DNA from: Mycolicibacterium sp. TY81
GTDB taxonomy: Bacteria; Actinomycetota; Actinomycetes; Mycobacteriales; Mycobacteriaceae
Length of the DNA: 64,000 bases
Direction of reading: 5' to 3'
Assembly: GCF_018326285.1 (NCBI RefSeq)
Contig: NZ_AP023363.1
Coordinates: forward strand, 62,001 to 126,000
The number at the start of each line of letters is the position of its first letter. Position 1 is the first letter of the stretch. Made by a program: the position numbers and the translations under genes. This document shows positions 57,012-64,000 of this stretch, piece by piece. The notes under the pieces were generated by a model that was given only the letters and a program-made list of their open reading frames with translations, was not told the origin of the DNA and made no database searches.

Positions 57012-58494
57012 GAGCAATGATCAGAACCTGTGGATGAGCCTCGGCGAGGCGGCGTAGGAAAGGGCGCACCTTCCCGAGGATGATCTGAATGTCGAAGGTC
57101 TGATCAAGAGCCGGCGTTGGCGCGCTGGTTCGGGAAGGTACGCCCATGCTCACGGTAGTTCACGATGCGGATTCATCCAACGAGGATGCTGGCTCGTCGC
57201 GGTCGTTGCTCGATGAGATTGTCCGCGACGGTGCCCGCCAGATGCTGGCCGCAGCGTTGCGGGCTGAGGTCGCCGCCTACATCGAGGCTCATGCCGGTGA
57301 GCTTGATGAGAACGGGCACCGGCTGGTGGTGCGCAATGGCTATCACCGCGAGCGCGAGGTGCTCACCGCGGCGGGCGCGGTGAGTGTGACCGCGCCGCGG
57401 GTCAATGACAAACGTGTTGACCCGGACACTGGTGAGCGGCAACGGTTTTCCTCGGCGATCCTGCCGGCGTGGGTGCGCAAGTCGCCGCAGATGACCGAGG
57501 TGTTGCCGTTGCTGTATCTGCATGGCTTGTCGACCAGTGATTTCGGTCCGGCGTTGGAGCAGTTCCTGGGCTCGGGTGCCGGCTTGTCGGCCACGACGAT
57601 CACCCGACTCACCACGCAGTGGCAGGACGAGGCCAAGGCCTTCGAGGCCCGTGATCTGTCGGGCACCGACTACGTCTACCTGTGGGTCGACGGCATCCAT
57701 CTCAAGGTGCGCCTGGAGCAGGAGAAGCTCTGTTTGCTGGTGATGATCGGTGTGCGCGCTGACGGCCGCAAGGAGCTGGTCGCGCTCACCGACGGGTACC
57801 GGGAGTCGGCCGAGTCGTGGGCTGATCTGTTGCGGTCGTGCCGACGTCGCGGGATGACCGCACCGGTGCTGGCCGTCGGCGATGGGGCCCTGGGGGTTCT
57901 GGAAGGCCGTGCGTGAGGTGTTCCCGGCCACCGGCGAGCAGCGGTGCTGGTTTCACAAGCAGGCCAATGTTCTTGCCTGCCTGCCAAAGTCGGCTCATCC
58001 GGGGGGCGATCGCGGCGATGCGGGAGATCTACAACGCCGAGGATATCGACCACGCGCAGGTGGCGATCAAGGCGTTCGAGGTGGACTACGGCGCCAAGTA
58101 CCCCAAGGCGGTCGCCAAGATCGTCGATGACGCCGATGTGCTGCTGGAGTTCTATAAGTACCCGGCCGAGCACTGGGTCCATCTGCGCACTACCAACCCG
58201 ATCGAATCAACGTTTGCCACGGTACGTTTGAGGACCAAGGTGACCAAGGGGCCGGGTTCACGCGTCGCCGGAATGGCCATGGCTTACAAGCTGATCGACG
58301 CCGCGCAAGCCCGCTGGCGAGCCGTCAACGCACCGCACCTGGTCGCTCTGGTCCGGGCCGGCGCGATCTTCCACAAAGGCAAACTGCTCGAGCGACCCAC
58401 CGACATCACCCCGTCGGCGGACTCGGCACCGACCGAATCAACTGGAACGGAGGTCGCCTGAAACAAGCCGATCCACAGGTATTGACAATTCCTC
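57012..58494 (+). mobile_element. IS256-family insertion sequence
   Basis: 1483 bp bounded by imperfect inverted repeats of about 28 bp: the left end starts GAGCAATGATCAGAACCTGTGG and the reverse complement of the right end starts GAGGAATTGTCAATACCTGTGG, 21 of 28 positions matching. An 8-bp duplication CAGGGCAT flanks it. It carries one transposase gene, broken by two frameshifts. It interrupts the small gene at 56719-58620. Confidence 0.88.
57146..58461 (+). pseudogene. IS256-family (Mutator) transposase, two frameshifts
   Basis: Three successive frames give one transposase of about 438 residues. Part 1 has the catalytic Asp in LWVDGIHLKVRLEQEKLCLLVMIGV and DGYRESAESW. After five G at 57892-57896 (one too many) the second frame gives GFWKAVREVFPATGEQRCWFHKQANVLACLPKSAHPG. 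After six G at 58001-58006 (one too many) the third gives AIAAMREIYNAEDIDHAQVAIKAF...NPIESTFATVRLRTKVTKG with the catalytic Glu. All DDE residues are present, so only the frame is broken. Confidence 0.85.
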
Positions 58495-58502
58495 CAGGGC
58501 AT
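58495..58502 (+). repeat. 8-bp target duplication, right copy
   Basis: CAGGGCAT, identical to 57004-57011. Confidence 0.85.
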
Positions 58503-58616
58503 CGAGCAATCCCTGTATCGCGGCGGTCTCGCTGGCGCTGTTTCGCTCGCGAAGGTAGTCCTGGAGGCTGGCGATCACCGATCGGACGGCGGTGGCTGTG
58601 TGGTCTTCCGGATTTG

Positions 58617-58949
58617 TCATGGCGTGGGTGCTTTCGCGTCGCTGTCGGCGTTCCGCCGAACGTTCGGCGCTTTTTGGGTGACCTGGATTTCGTATTGCGT
58701 GCCGTCTTTGTAGTCGATGAGGAGGGCGCCGTTGAAGTGCTTGATGATGTAGTCGGCGACAACCCGAATGGTCATGTCGGTGCAGTCTTCGTGCTGCAGG
58801 CGCGACAGATAGTCATCCATTCCGGGGGTGAGCTCGCCGGCGTCGTCGATGAGGTCCTCGCCGTCGAGAAATCGGGTGTTCTTAGGGTCGAGTAGGCCGA
58901 CATGGAGCTTGCCGGACAAAGCTCCTTCTTGGACGCCGAAGTACTGCAT
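58617..58949 (-). CDS. Small hypothetical protein
   Basis: 110 residues from the ATG at 58949 (AGGAG 6 nt before); an upstream ATG at 58973 adds 8 residues. Core: YFGVQEGALSGKLHVGLLDPKNTRFLDGEDLIDDAGELTPGMDDYLSRLQHEDCTDMTIRVVADYIIKHFNGALLIDYKDGTQYEIQVTQ. Soluble, mixed alpha/beta. Upstream partner of the gene split by the IS256-family element. Not recognised. Confidence 0.62.
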   Translation of the reverse strand: MQYFGVQEGALSGKLHVGLLDPKNTRFLDGEDLIDDAGELTPGMDDYLSRLQHEDCTDMTIRVVADYIIKHFNGALLIDYKDGTQYEIQVTQKAPNVRRNADSDAKAPTP

Positions 58950-58969
58950 GGGGTTCTCCTTGTGTTTGT

Positions 58970-60157
58970 TCAACGACTCTCACGCACTCGCCTCCCGATC
59001 GCCTCGCTCAGTACATCGAGTTCGGCGAGCACGTCTGCGGCAGCCCAAATCCGGTTGCGTGAGCCGGCCGACAATACCTCGACAACTCCCGCATCGACGA
59101 GACGGCCCAGCGCCCGATAGGTACTGGCATCGGTTGTGCCCGTGAGGTTTTGGGCCGTATCCGCGTTGAGAATCGGCGTTTGCAGCAGTGCGTTGATTAG
59201 CGTTTCATCGGCCGACCCGGCGCGTGGCCGTGCCGCCTCCCGCCACCGGCCGGGTAGATCGGCAAGCCGACGCGCAGACTCCTGCGCCGCGGCACTGGCA
59301 TAGACAGCGGCTCTGGCCACGTAGTCGACGAGGGCGTCCACATCACCGCGACGGAAATCGCCCAACCGCGCGAAGTAGCTTTCGGTATCGGCAAGCATCA
59401 CTGACGCCACCGGCACGGTGACCACCCGAGTCAGGCTGCGGCGGCGCAGCACCGCGGACAACAGTGCGCGGCCTATACGGCCATTGCCGTCGACGAACGG
59501 GTGAATCGATTCGAACTGCGCGTGCACGATCGCGGCCTGGGCCACGACTGGCAGATCATCGCGGCGCGCGAATGCCAACAGATCGTCCATCAGCGCCGGC
59601 ACCTGATCTGGTGGCGGTGGAACGAAGCTCGCGCCCAACGGGGAGAAGTCACTGCCGCCGATCCAGTTCTGCACGCTGCGCAGCAGCCCGGGCTCTTCTG
59701 CGTAGGGATCCGGTGCCATCAGCAGCCGGTGGGCGTGCAGGATCGCTGGCAGCTCGATCGGTCCGGCGTCGGCTGAGGCAACGAGTTCGCCGAGGGCCTG
59801 AACGGCGGCAAGCTGGGACTGGGCGGCCGCGGTGGCTTTGCCGCCGGCCGCGGCTTTCCCAAAGGCCCGCCACCCAGCGTCGACCTGCTCGATGCGCGAG
59901 GAGGCGACCGACTCGCTGCGCAGCAGGAATTCCCTTACCGGAACGAGGTATTGGCCCCATCCAGCCTCCAGCCGGGCAACTTCGATCAAGGCGGCGTCGT
60001 GGGCGCGGGCGGTAGCTCCGGTGGGGTCGTAAGCGAGGTCTGCGATCCTTGGTGGGATAGCAGCGACGTAGTCGCGCAGTGTTCGGTCATCGCGGTTGCC
60101 CTGCCGGCCGCGCGGGACCCACGGGTACGTCCAGCTTCCGTGCGCTGGCCATCGCAT
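58970..60157 (-). CDS. Fic/DOC-family AMP-transferase-like protein
   Basis: 395 residues. The Fic motif is complete: HPFVDGNGRIGRALL with the catalytic His. The N-terminal helix has SSRIEQV, close to the inhibitory (S/T)xxxE motif that blocks ATP binding in autoinhibited Fic proteins, but with Gln instead of Gly/Asn after Glu. A C-terminal winged helix (NADTAQNLTGTTDASTYRALGRLVDAGVVEVLSAGSRNRIWAA) suggests DNA binding and autoregulation. This is the common large Fic type. The direct repeats at 60191-60209 lie upstream. Confidence 0.92.
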   Translation of the reverse strand: MRWPAHGSWTYPWVPRGRQGNRDDRTLRDYVAAIPPRIADLAYDPTGATARAHDAALIEVARLEAGWGQYLVPVREFLLRSESVASSRIEQVDAGWRAFGKAAAGGKATAAAQSQLAAVQALGELVASADAGPIELPAILHAHRLLMAPDPYAEEPGLLRSVQNWIGGSDFSPLGASFVPPPPDQVPALMDDLLAFARRDDLPVVAQAAIVHAQFESIHPFVDGNGRIGRALLSAVLRRRSLTRVVTVPVASVMLADTESYFARLGDFRRGDVDALVDYVARAAVYASAAAQESARRLADLPGRWREAARPRAGSADETLINALLQTPILNADTAQNLTGTTDASTYRALGRLVDAGVVEVLSAGSRNRIWAAADVLAELDVLSEAIGRRVRESR

Positions 60158-60190
60158 ACCGAACTCTTTTCCCGCAAACGCTACTTAGCC

Positions 60191-60209
60191 GCACTTTATC
60201 GTACTTTAT
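60191..60209 (-). promoter_or_regulatory. Direct repeats upstream of fic
   Basis: ATAAAGTAC and ATAAAGTGC lie head to tail on the minus strand about 35-50 nt upstream of the fic start. Each contains a TAAAGT box of the TANNNT type, so they could be alternative -10 boxes or a half-site pair for the Fic winged helix. Confidence 0.4.
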
Positions 60210-60260
60210 TGGGTAAAACTATGACATGAACCCTGGGTGATGCAGAAGCGCCGTCGCAGA

Positions 60261-60470
60261 TGGTGCTGATCGTCGTGGTGCTGATCGTCGTGGTGCTGAT
60301 CGTCGTGGTGCTGATCGTCGTGGTGCTGATCGTCGTGGTGCTGATCGTCGTGGTGCTGATCGTCGTGGTGCTGATCGTCGTGGTGCTGATCGTCGTGGTG
60401 CTGATCGTCGTGGTGCTGATCGTCGTGGTGCTGATCGTCGTGGTGCTGATCGTCGTGATCCAAAAACTCG
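60261..60470. repeat. Perfect 14 x 15-bp minisatellite
   Basis: Fourteen identical copies of TGGTGCTGATCGTCG with no mismatch. All frames stay open: one plus frame gives a Val-Leu-Ile-Val-Val repeat, one minus frame a His-His-Asp-Asp-Gln repeat. Neither has credible gene context, so it is most likely a non-coding variable-number repeat beside fic. Perfect identity suggests recent expansion. Confidence 0.92.
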
Positions 60471-60668
60471 AGGTCCCCCCGTCGGCCGGTCGGCCGGGTT
60501 ATCCACCGTCGTCGGCGGCCGACGGCCAGCGGCGGTCCGGGGTGATCGTCGGCGATCGGCGCACCATCACGGCCGTACGTCCGACAGAGCCGCTGCCAAG
60601 GGTTCGTCGAGAGCTGCCGCGCTGCGAGTCGTCCAGATCGAGCCCCGAAACGCCCGCGCGTCAACGTC

Positions 60669-60911
60669 CTACGCCGACCGGCGTAACGCGCTTTCCAAGG
60701 TCGACTGCCAGCCATCGGACCCGGCCCGCGCGACGGGCTCGTCGACCTTGAACCCGGTCGCCGCGATCGCCCGATCGATAGCCACCCAGTCGCTGTCGGT
60801 TGGATATCCCCCACGACCGTGCACCGCTTGACGTTCCCTCAGCAGATTTTTGAGCGCGTGGAGGATCATCCCGGCCTGCTCTAGATTGGTCATCCCCGTC
60901 GAGTCCGTCAT
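60669..60911 (-). CDS. Small hypothetical protein
   Basis: 80 residues from the ATG at 60911 (MTDSTGMTNLEQAGMILHALKNLLRERQAVHGRGGYPTDSDWVAIDRAIAATGFKVDEPVARAGSDGWQSTLESALRRSA); an internal ATG at 60893 is possible. Soluble and helical. No family recognised and no strong ribosome site. Confidence 0.48.
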   Translation of the reverse strand: MTDSTGMTNLEQAGMILHALKNLLRERQAVHGRGGYPTDSDWVAIDRAIAATGFKVDEPVARAGSDGWQSTLESALRRSA

Positions 60912-61192
60912 GCCCACTGAGTCTAAGCAGCTTTGAATCTGTGGCAACACGCACGCGTTAACAGCAAGTACCGCAGCCACTTTGGGCGGCTCACCCTGTC
61001 GCCATCAGGGGCCAAGCTGAAACAACACCATTCGGCGACGCCCACCTCGGTACCCAGCTCGTAGGCCCAAGTCAGCCTCCAACTCCAGGCACCGACCGCG
61101 TAGTCCAGCAGCAATGATCTGTGGCAGGCTTCCGCACCGCACCGCACCGCACCGCACCGGGCGACGGTAGCCACACCCCGCAGGCGCTATAG
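60912..61192. other. No clear gene; short CCGCA tandem repeat
   Basis: About 280 bp between two minus-strand genes. A short tandem run of CCGCA/CGCAC units lies near 61133-61160. I see no convincing gene or promoter. Confidence 0.4.
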
Positions 61193-61393
61193 CTAGCTGT
61201 CGAACCTACCGATCGTGGTGCGGGTCGCACCGAGATCGGCCGCGACCGCCACGGCGACCCGCGCTTCCGTGGTCGACATCGTGCCCTCGATGGAGCGCGT
61301 GGTGCCGTCGGCGAGCTGGTAGGCGACCGTGCAGCGGTCGCCGCTGGCGTCGAGTCGATCGAGCACGTCGTATGCCTGTTGCGCTGTGCTCAT
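61193..61393 (-). CDS. Small hypothetical protein, last of FtsK-like operon
   Basis: 66 residues (MSTAQQAYDVLDRLDASGDRCTVAYQLADGTTRSIEGTMSTTEARVAVAVAADLGATRTTIGRFDS). The ATG overlaps the stop of the ATPase gene (ATGA). Alternating strands and helices suggest a small adaptor. Not recognised. Confidence 0.6.
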   Translation of the reverse strand: MSTAQQAYDVLDRLDASGDRCTVAYQLADGTTRSIEGTMSTTEARVAVAVAADLGATRTTIGRFDS

Positions 61394-62727
61394 TTCAGCG
61401 CTCCTGTGGTCTCTTCCAGTAACACGTCGGGTAGTTGCGCCAGTGCAGAAAAGTCAACTACGCCACTGGCGCCGGCGATCGCAGTGGTGTCCAGCACGAG
61501 GCGGGGGTACTGCCCCGGCACTACACCCAACTCCGAGCCACCGAAATATCCCTGAAAGGGGCTGCAGGCGAATGCCTTCCGCGAATCGCCTCCCGGCGCT
61601 CGCGTGATGATGGCCATCTGCCCCCGGAGGCGTTGGCCATCGTCGGTGAAGAGATCACCGAGCCCCAGAAGCCGCCCCGTTGCGATATCCCGCTTTCCGG
61701 TCAACACCACTTCTGGAATCTCTCGGGTCCACAGCGGCGGCAGATATTCGGGCCACTCCAGCTGCGAGGTCACCAATACGTGGATGCGATGGTCAAACCC
61801 GTGGGCGAGGATGTCGGTAATCGCGCATACGGCCTCGACGGTGCCTCGTGCAGCATCAGGCCGGCCGACCAGCCGGTAGGCATCGATACTGTCCAAAACC
61901 AGCAGAATAGGGACATCCCGGGTCCGTGCATCGAGCAGCGAGCTGCCCGACCACTGCTCAGGGACATCCCCAGGAATCGATCGCGATCGACGATGTTGAA
62001 GCATCCGGCGAGCGATTTCGATGACGGCACTGTACTCATTGACCCTAGCGTTCCTGTCCGCAGGGTACGAGCCCAAAGAGGATGAGACCAATCCCGGAAC
62101 GCCCGCAGGGTCAAACGATTCACGGCCAATTGTGCTGGCGTACAGTGTCATCCACCCAGCCGCACGAGCCTGGTCCAGTACCGACTCCGTCAGAACAGTG
62201 AGGCCTGAACCGGTACGTCCGACTACCGCGAGAGAACGGGTCGCCGCCGGCCGCCAGCAGACCTGGGTCCCGGCGACATCAACGCCAAGAGCGAACTCAG
62301 TCGATGGCCACGATTCCACGGCCTCCTCACGAGTCTTACTGTCCGGCAGTGTCGGCCGCCTGACAACGCCAGGATGCATGGGTGGGTCCGAACGCATGGT
62401 CGCGGCCGAAACCTCACCATCGGCGACGAGGACACGTCCGCTCTCCAAATACGGTGCGAAATCTCCTCCCGGCTGAGCAACGAGATCGCCGGGGCGTGCA
62501 GCAGAGACAGCAACCGGCGTTGCCGGCGGCAACGCCACACCAGGCCGAATTTCCGGCGCAGAACGGGCTTCGCGAGGCAAGATCGCCAACGGCTTCATGC
62601 CGAAAACACCCTCAGGGGAGCCGATCAATTCGCGAGCGAAGACCCGGGCGTTGTACAAAGTGAAATCAGGCCGTGCATCCTTGAGAGCTTTAGCAAGACG
62701 TTCGGTCCGATTGGTCGCAGATGACAT
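61390..62727 (-). CDS. FtsK/SpoIIIE-like P-loop protein with degenerate Walker A
   Basis: 445 residues from the ATG at 62727 (GGGAGGGA upstream). The domain pattern FALGVDVAGTQVCWRPAATRSLAVVGRTGSGLTVLTESVLDQARAAGW resembles a single FtsK/SpoIIIE domain as in the later ATPase modules of EccC. The Walker A (GRTGSGLT, about 170-177) lacks the Lys. Walker B is VPILLVLDSID; a sensor-like VLVTSQLEWPEYLPP and a C-terminal GQMAIITR follow. It may be a non-hydrolysing module that binds substrates, as reported for EccC modules. No membrane segment is seen. Confidence 0.65.
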   Translation of the reverse strand: MSSATNRTERLAKALKDARPDFTLYNARVFARELIGSPEGVFGMKPLAILPREARSAPEIRPGVALPPATPVAVSAARPGDLVAQPGGDFAPYLESGRVLVADGEVSAATMRSDPPMHPGVVRRPTLPDSKTREEAVESWPSTEFALGVDVAGTQVCWRPAATRSLAVVGRTGSGLTVLTESVLDQARAAGWMTLYASTIGRESFDPAGVPGLVSSSLGSYPADRNARVNEYSAVIEIARRMLQHRRSRSIPGDVPEQWSGSSLLDARTRDVPILLVLDSIDAYRLVGRPDAARGTVEAVCAITDILAHGFDHRIHVLVTSQLEWPEYLPPLWTREIPEVVLTGKRDIATGRLLGLGDLFTDDGQRLRGQMAIITRAPGGDSRKAFACSPFQGYFGGSELGVVPGQYPRLVLDTTAIAGASGVVDFSALAQLPDVLLEETTGALK

Positions 62728-62847
62728 GAGAGGAATCCCTCCCCTTCCGTTCAAGGCTGCGTCCCCGGCCCACAACCACCACGAAAAGGGTGACCGCTCA
62801 CCGGAACGTGACCTTCGCGAGGATCTTCGGCCTTTCACGGATTGTCG

Positions 62848-63138
62848 TCAGCCGCCGCCGAGGAGCGAAGCTGGACGATAGCCCAGGCGCGGGAAGCCGT
62901 TCCGGCCCCACTTCGCCCAGAATACCATCGGTTCCTCGCACAAACGTCGCCAAAAGTATTGCCGCGCTGCGCCGGCCGCCTCGCAACGAATCTCGTGACT
63001 ACCCGACGCCATGGAGCCATCGCGTCCAGTCACGTCAGCAACAATCTGGATCGATCCGGCGGCCCACAGCGTTACTGCGGCCGGATTCGACAAGCTGCGG
63101 CGACCAATGGTGGCCACCACTGATCGCGCACAGGTCAC
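62848..63138 (-). CDS. Hypothetical protein
   Basis: 96 residues from a GTG at 63138 overlapping the previous stop (GTGA). The sequence (SIQIVADVTGRDGSMASGSHEIRCEAAGAARQYFWRRLCEEPMVFWAKWGRNGFPRLGYRPASLLGGG) looks like a real, mostly beta protein rather than a shadow. It lies between the winged-helix gene and the FtsK-like gene. Not recognised. Confidence 0.45.
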   Translation of the reverse strand: MTCARSVVATIGRRSLSNPAAVTLWAAGSIQIVADVTGRDGSMASGSHEIRCEAAGAARQYFWRRLCEEPMVFWAKWGRNGFPRLGYRPASLLGGG

Positions 63139-63683
63139 CGGTCGAGGTCCTGCACAACGAGCCCCGGCGCGACAGGACCCTGTCGGCCACGCCGAGCGAT
63201 CTCCCCGTGAAGAATCGCGATCGTCTGATCAAGCTCGGCCACTTGAGCTTTCAACGCTTTGATTTGACGATCCCGGTCGTTGAGAAGAGCCCGTAACACG
63301 GCCTCCTCATCTTCGGTGGATGTACTCGGGACACGCCGGCCATCTGCTCCAGGGTCCTCGCCGCCGATGATCGCCCCGGCCGGCGCATCGAGATCAACAA
63401 CGCCAGCCACTCCTACTGCTACCGCCCACGCGGAGTCGGGGCGGCTGACCAGCTTCCAGAAGACGCACACGCTGCCGTCCTGACGCCGAGTCCGGACCAC
63501 CTCACCGGCGTTTTCCAACTGACGCAGATAGGGATATACATCTTCCGCAAAGTAGCCACCGGCTCTGGGTTGGGCTTGACCACGGCCCACGATTTGCTGG
63601 GCGATCTGGGTCGTCGACAGCGCGCCAGGGTGAGCAACCAACACCGCGGTGATCTCTGCACGCATCAACGCCGAGACACTCAT
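63135..63683 (-). CDS. Winged-helix protein with coiled coil
   Basis: 182 residues. The N-terminal winged helix (MSVSALMRAEITAVLVAHPGALSTTQIAQQIVGRGQAQPRAGGYFAEDVYPYLRQLENAGEVVRTRRQDGSVCVFWKLV) is followed by an acidic linker and a C-terminal coiled coil (TEDEEAVLRALLNDRDRQIKALKAQVAELDQTIAILHGEIARR). It probably binds DNA as a dimer and may regulate the operon. Coupled to the next gene by GTGA. Confidence 0.7.
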   Translation of the reverse strand: MSVSALMRAEITAVLVAHPGALSTTQIAQQIVGRGQAQPRAGGYFAEDVYPYLRQLENAGEVVRTRRQDGSVCVFWKLVSRPDSAWAVAVGVAGVVDLDAPAGAIIGGEDPGADGRRVPSTSTEDEEAVLRALLNDRDRQIKALKAQVAELDQTIAILHGEIARRGRQGPVAPGLVVQDLDR

Positions 63684-63712
63684 GTCGCTCCTTATCGTTG
63701 ACCGAACGCTGT

Positions 63713-64000
63713 CTACCGGGCAATCGTCTGCGGATAGCGAACCGTTTCCGATTCATTGAAGACAACGGCCGCGGCACGTTCCTGGTTAAATCCCTCACTC
63801 ACAAGGATTTTCACGACGTCGGCAGGTGTGTGTCCTCGATATCCGAAGTTCAAGCCGAGCAATTCAAGAGCGTTCTCCTGGACGTCGACGAAGCGGATCA
63901 CCTTCGGACGGCCGGCGACGCCAGGCCCAGGCGTCTCGAAGGTGAGCTCGACATACTTCCAGGGACCAAACTGAGGACGCATTTCGCGGTACCACGCCAG
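63713..64000 (-). CDS. Hypothetical protein, 5' end outside the window
   Basis: At least 95 residues. The frame is open to the window's edge; the internal ATG at 63982 (MRPQFGPWKYVELTF) is probably not the start because coding sequence (LAWYRE) seems to continue. Core: WKYVELTFETPGPGVAGRPKVIRFVDVQENALELLGLNFGYRGHTPADVVKILVSEGFNQERAAAVVFNESE. First gene seen of the minus-strand operon with the winged-helix and FtsK-like genes. Confidence 0.6.
   Translation of the reverse strand: MAWYREMRPQFGPWKYVELTFETPGPGVAGRPKVIRFVDVQENALELLGLNFGYRGHTPADVVKILVSEGFNQERAAAVVFNESETVRYPQTIAR

Larger units (their letters stand above)
56719..58620 (-). pseudogene. Small gene split by IS256-family element
   Basis: The 5' part (58620 to about 58495) encodes MTNPEDHTATAVRSVIASLQDYLRERNSASETAAIQGLLDAL. 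The 3' part (57011 to 56719) encodes SRLTETPTASNPLYALVALPDADTNSLGGPRFYGGANPRFYLQADVDGDIIDRNGDEYGTPAQVRSLAAALLAVAAYVERK. Removing the element and one 8-bp duplicate joins them in frame (GLLDALSRLTETP) to give about 137 residues. The gene starts at the stop of 58617-58949 (ATGA), so the pair was an operon. Function unknown. Confidence 0.82.

Noticed and set aside
60261..60470. CRISPR array or coding repeat
   Set aside because: Units are contiguous without spacers, so it is not a CRISPR array. The frames it opens lack start context and flanking protein-like sequence.

Overview
This is high-GC actinobacterial DNA. PE, PPE, EspG, EspC-like and EspR-like proteins, PknH-type sensor domains and many leaderless promoters (TANNNT about 6 nt before the start codon) point to a Mycobacterium/Mycolicibacterium. 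The density of insertion sequences, broken genes and toxin/immunity-like cassettes suggests a plasmid or accessory island rather than core chromosome. No rRNA, tRNA or CRISPR array was seen.

Layout. (1) 0.57-1.91 kb: TnpB-only element A. (2) 2.2-17.7 kb, minus strand: a type VII secretion (ESX) substrate and chaperone cluster. It reads PE, EspG, an EspC-like helical protein, an NlpC/P60 hydrolase, PPE, two Esx-size proteins, helical and EspL/YbaB-like proteins and an EspB-like protein. It continues into two large Ala/Thr/Ser-tailed exported proteins (one a clan GH-A glycosidase) and a set of small membrane and metal-binding proteins. No ecc core gene or mycP mycosin is present. (3) 18-26.3 kb, plus strand: a MoxR/DUF58/von Willebrand operon whose third VWA-like gene is split by an IS607-like element (21.10-23.55 kb). 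(4) 26.4-30.7 kb: exported proline-rich, single-TM proteins, three with PknH-like sensor domains and one with a duplicated Cys-containing domain. (5) 30.96-32.3 kb: TnpB-only element B, collinear with A. (6) 32.3-42.1 kb: small accessory genes, an EspR-like regulator, gene remnants, and an EspC-like/WXG/immunity-like module. (7) 42.3-44.4 kb: an Abi (HEPN) protein convergent with a HEPN/nucleotidyltransferase pair. (8) 44.9-56.7 kb: a DinB/DUF664 protein, more sensor-domain and lipoprotein genes, a DUF805 protein and decayed immunity-type cassettes. (9) 57.0-58.5 kb: an IS256-family element with an 8-bp duplication that splits a small gene. (10) 58.6-64 kb: Fic protein, a perfect 14 x 15 bp minisatellite, and an operon with an FtsK/SpoIIIE-like ATPase that runs off the window.

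How the parts may work together (inference). EspG, PE, PPE, Esx and EspC/EspL/EspB-like genes look like a substrate set that would need an ESX machine encoded elsewhere. Two of these genes and two non-coding leaders share an unusual promoter, TTAAGCG followed 23-24 nt later by TANNNT, suggesting a common regulon. The MoxR/VWA operon diverges from the ESX cluster and may act as a chaperone or assembly module. Toxin/immunity-like, HEPN and Fic genes give the rest the look of a conflict-gene island.

Four single-G frameshifts in G-runs (two in the IS256 transposase, one in the IS607-type tnpB, one in a membrane gene) may be decay or assembly errors. Functions come from sequence reading alone, without database searches.
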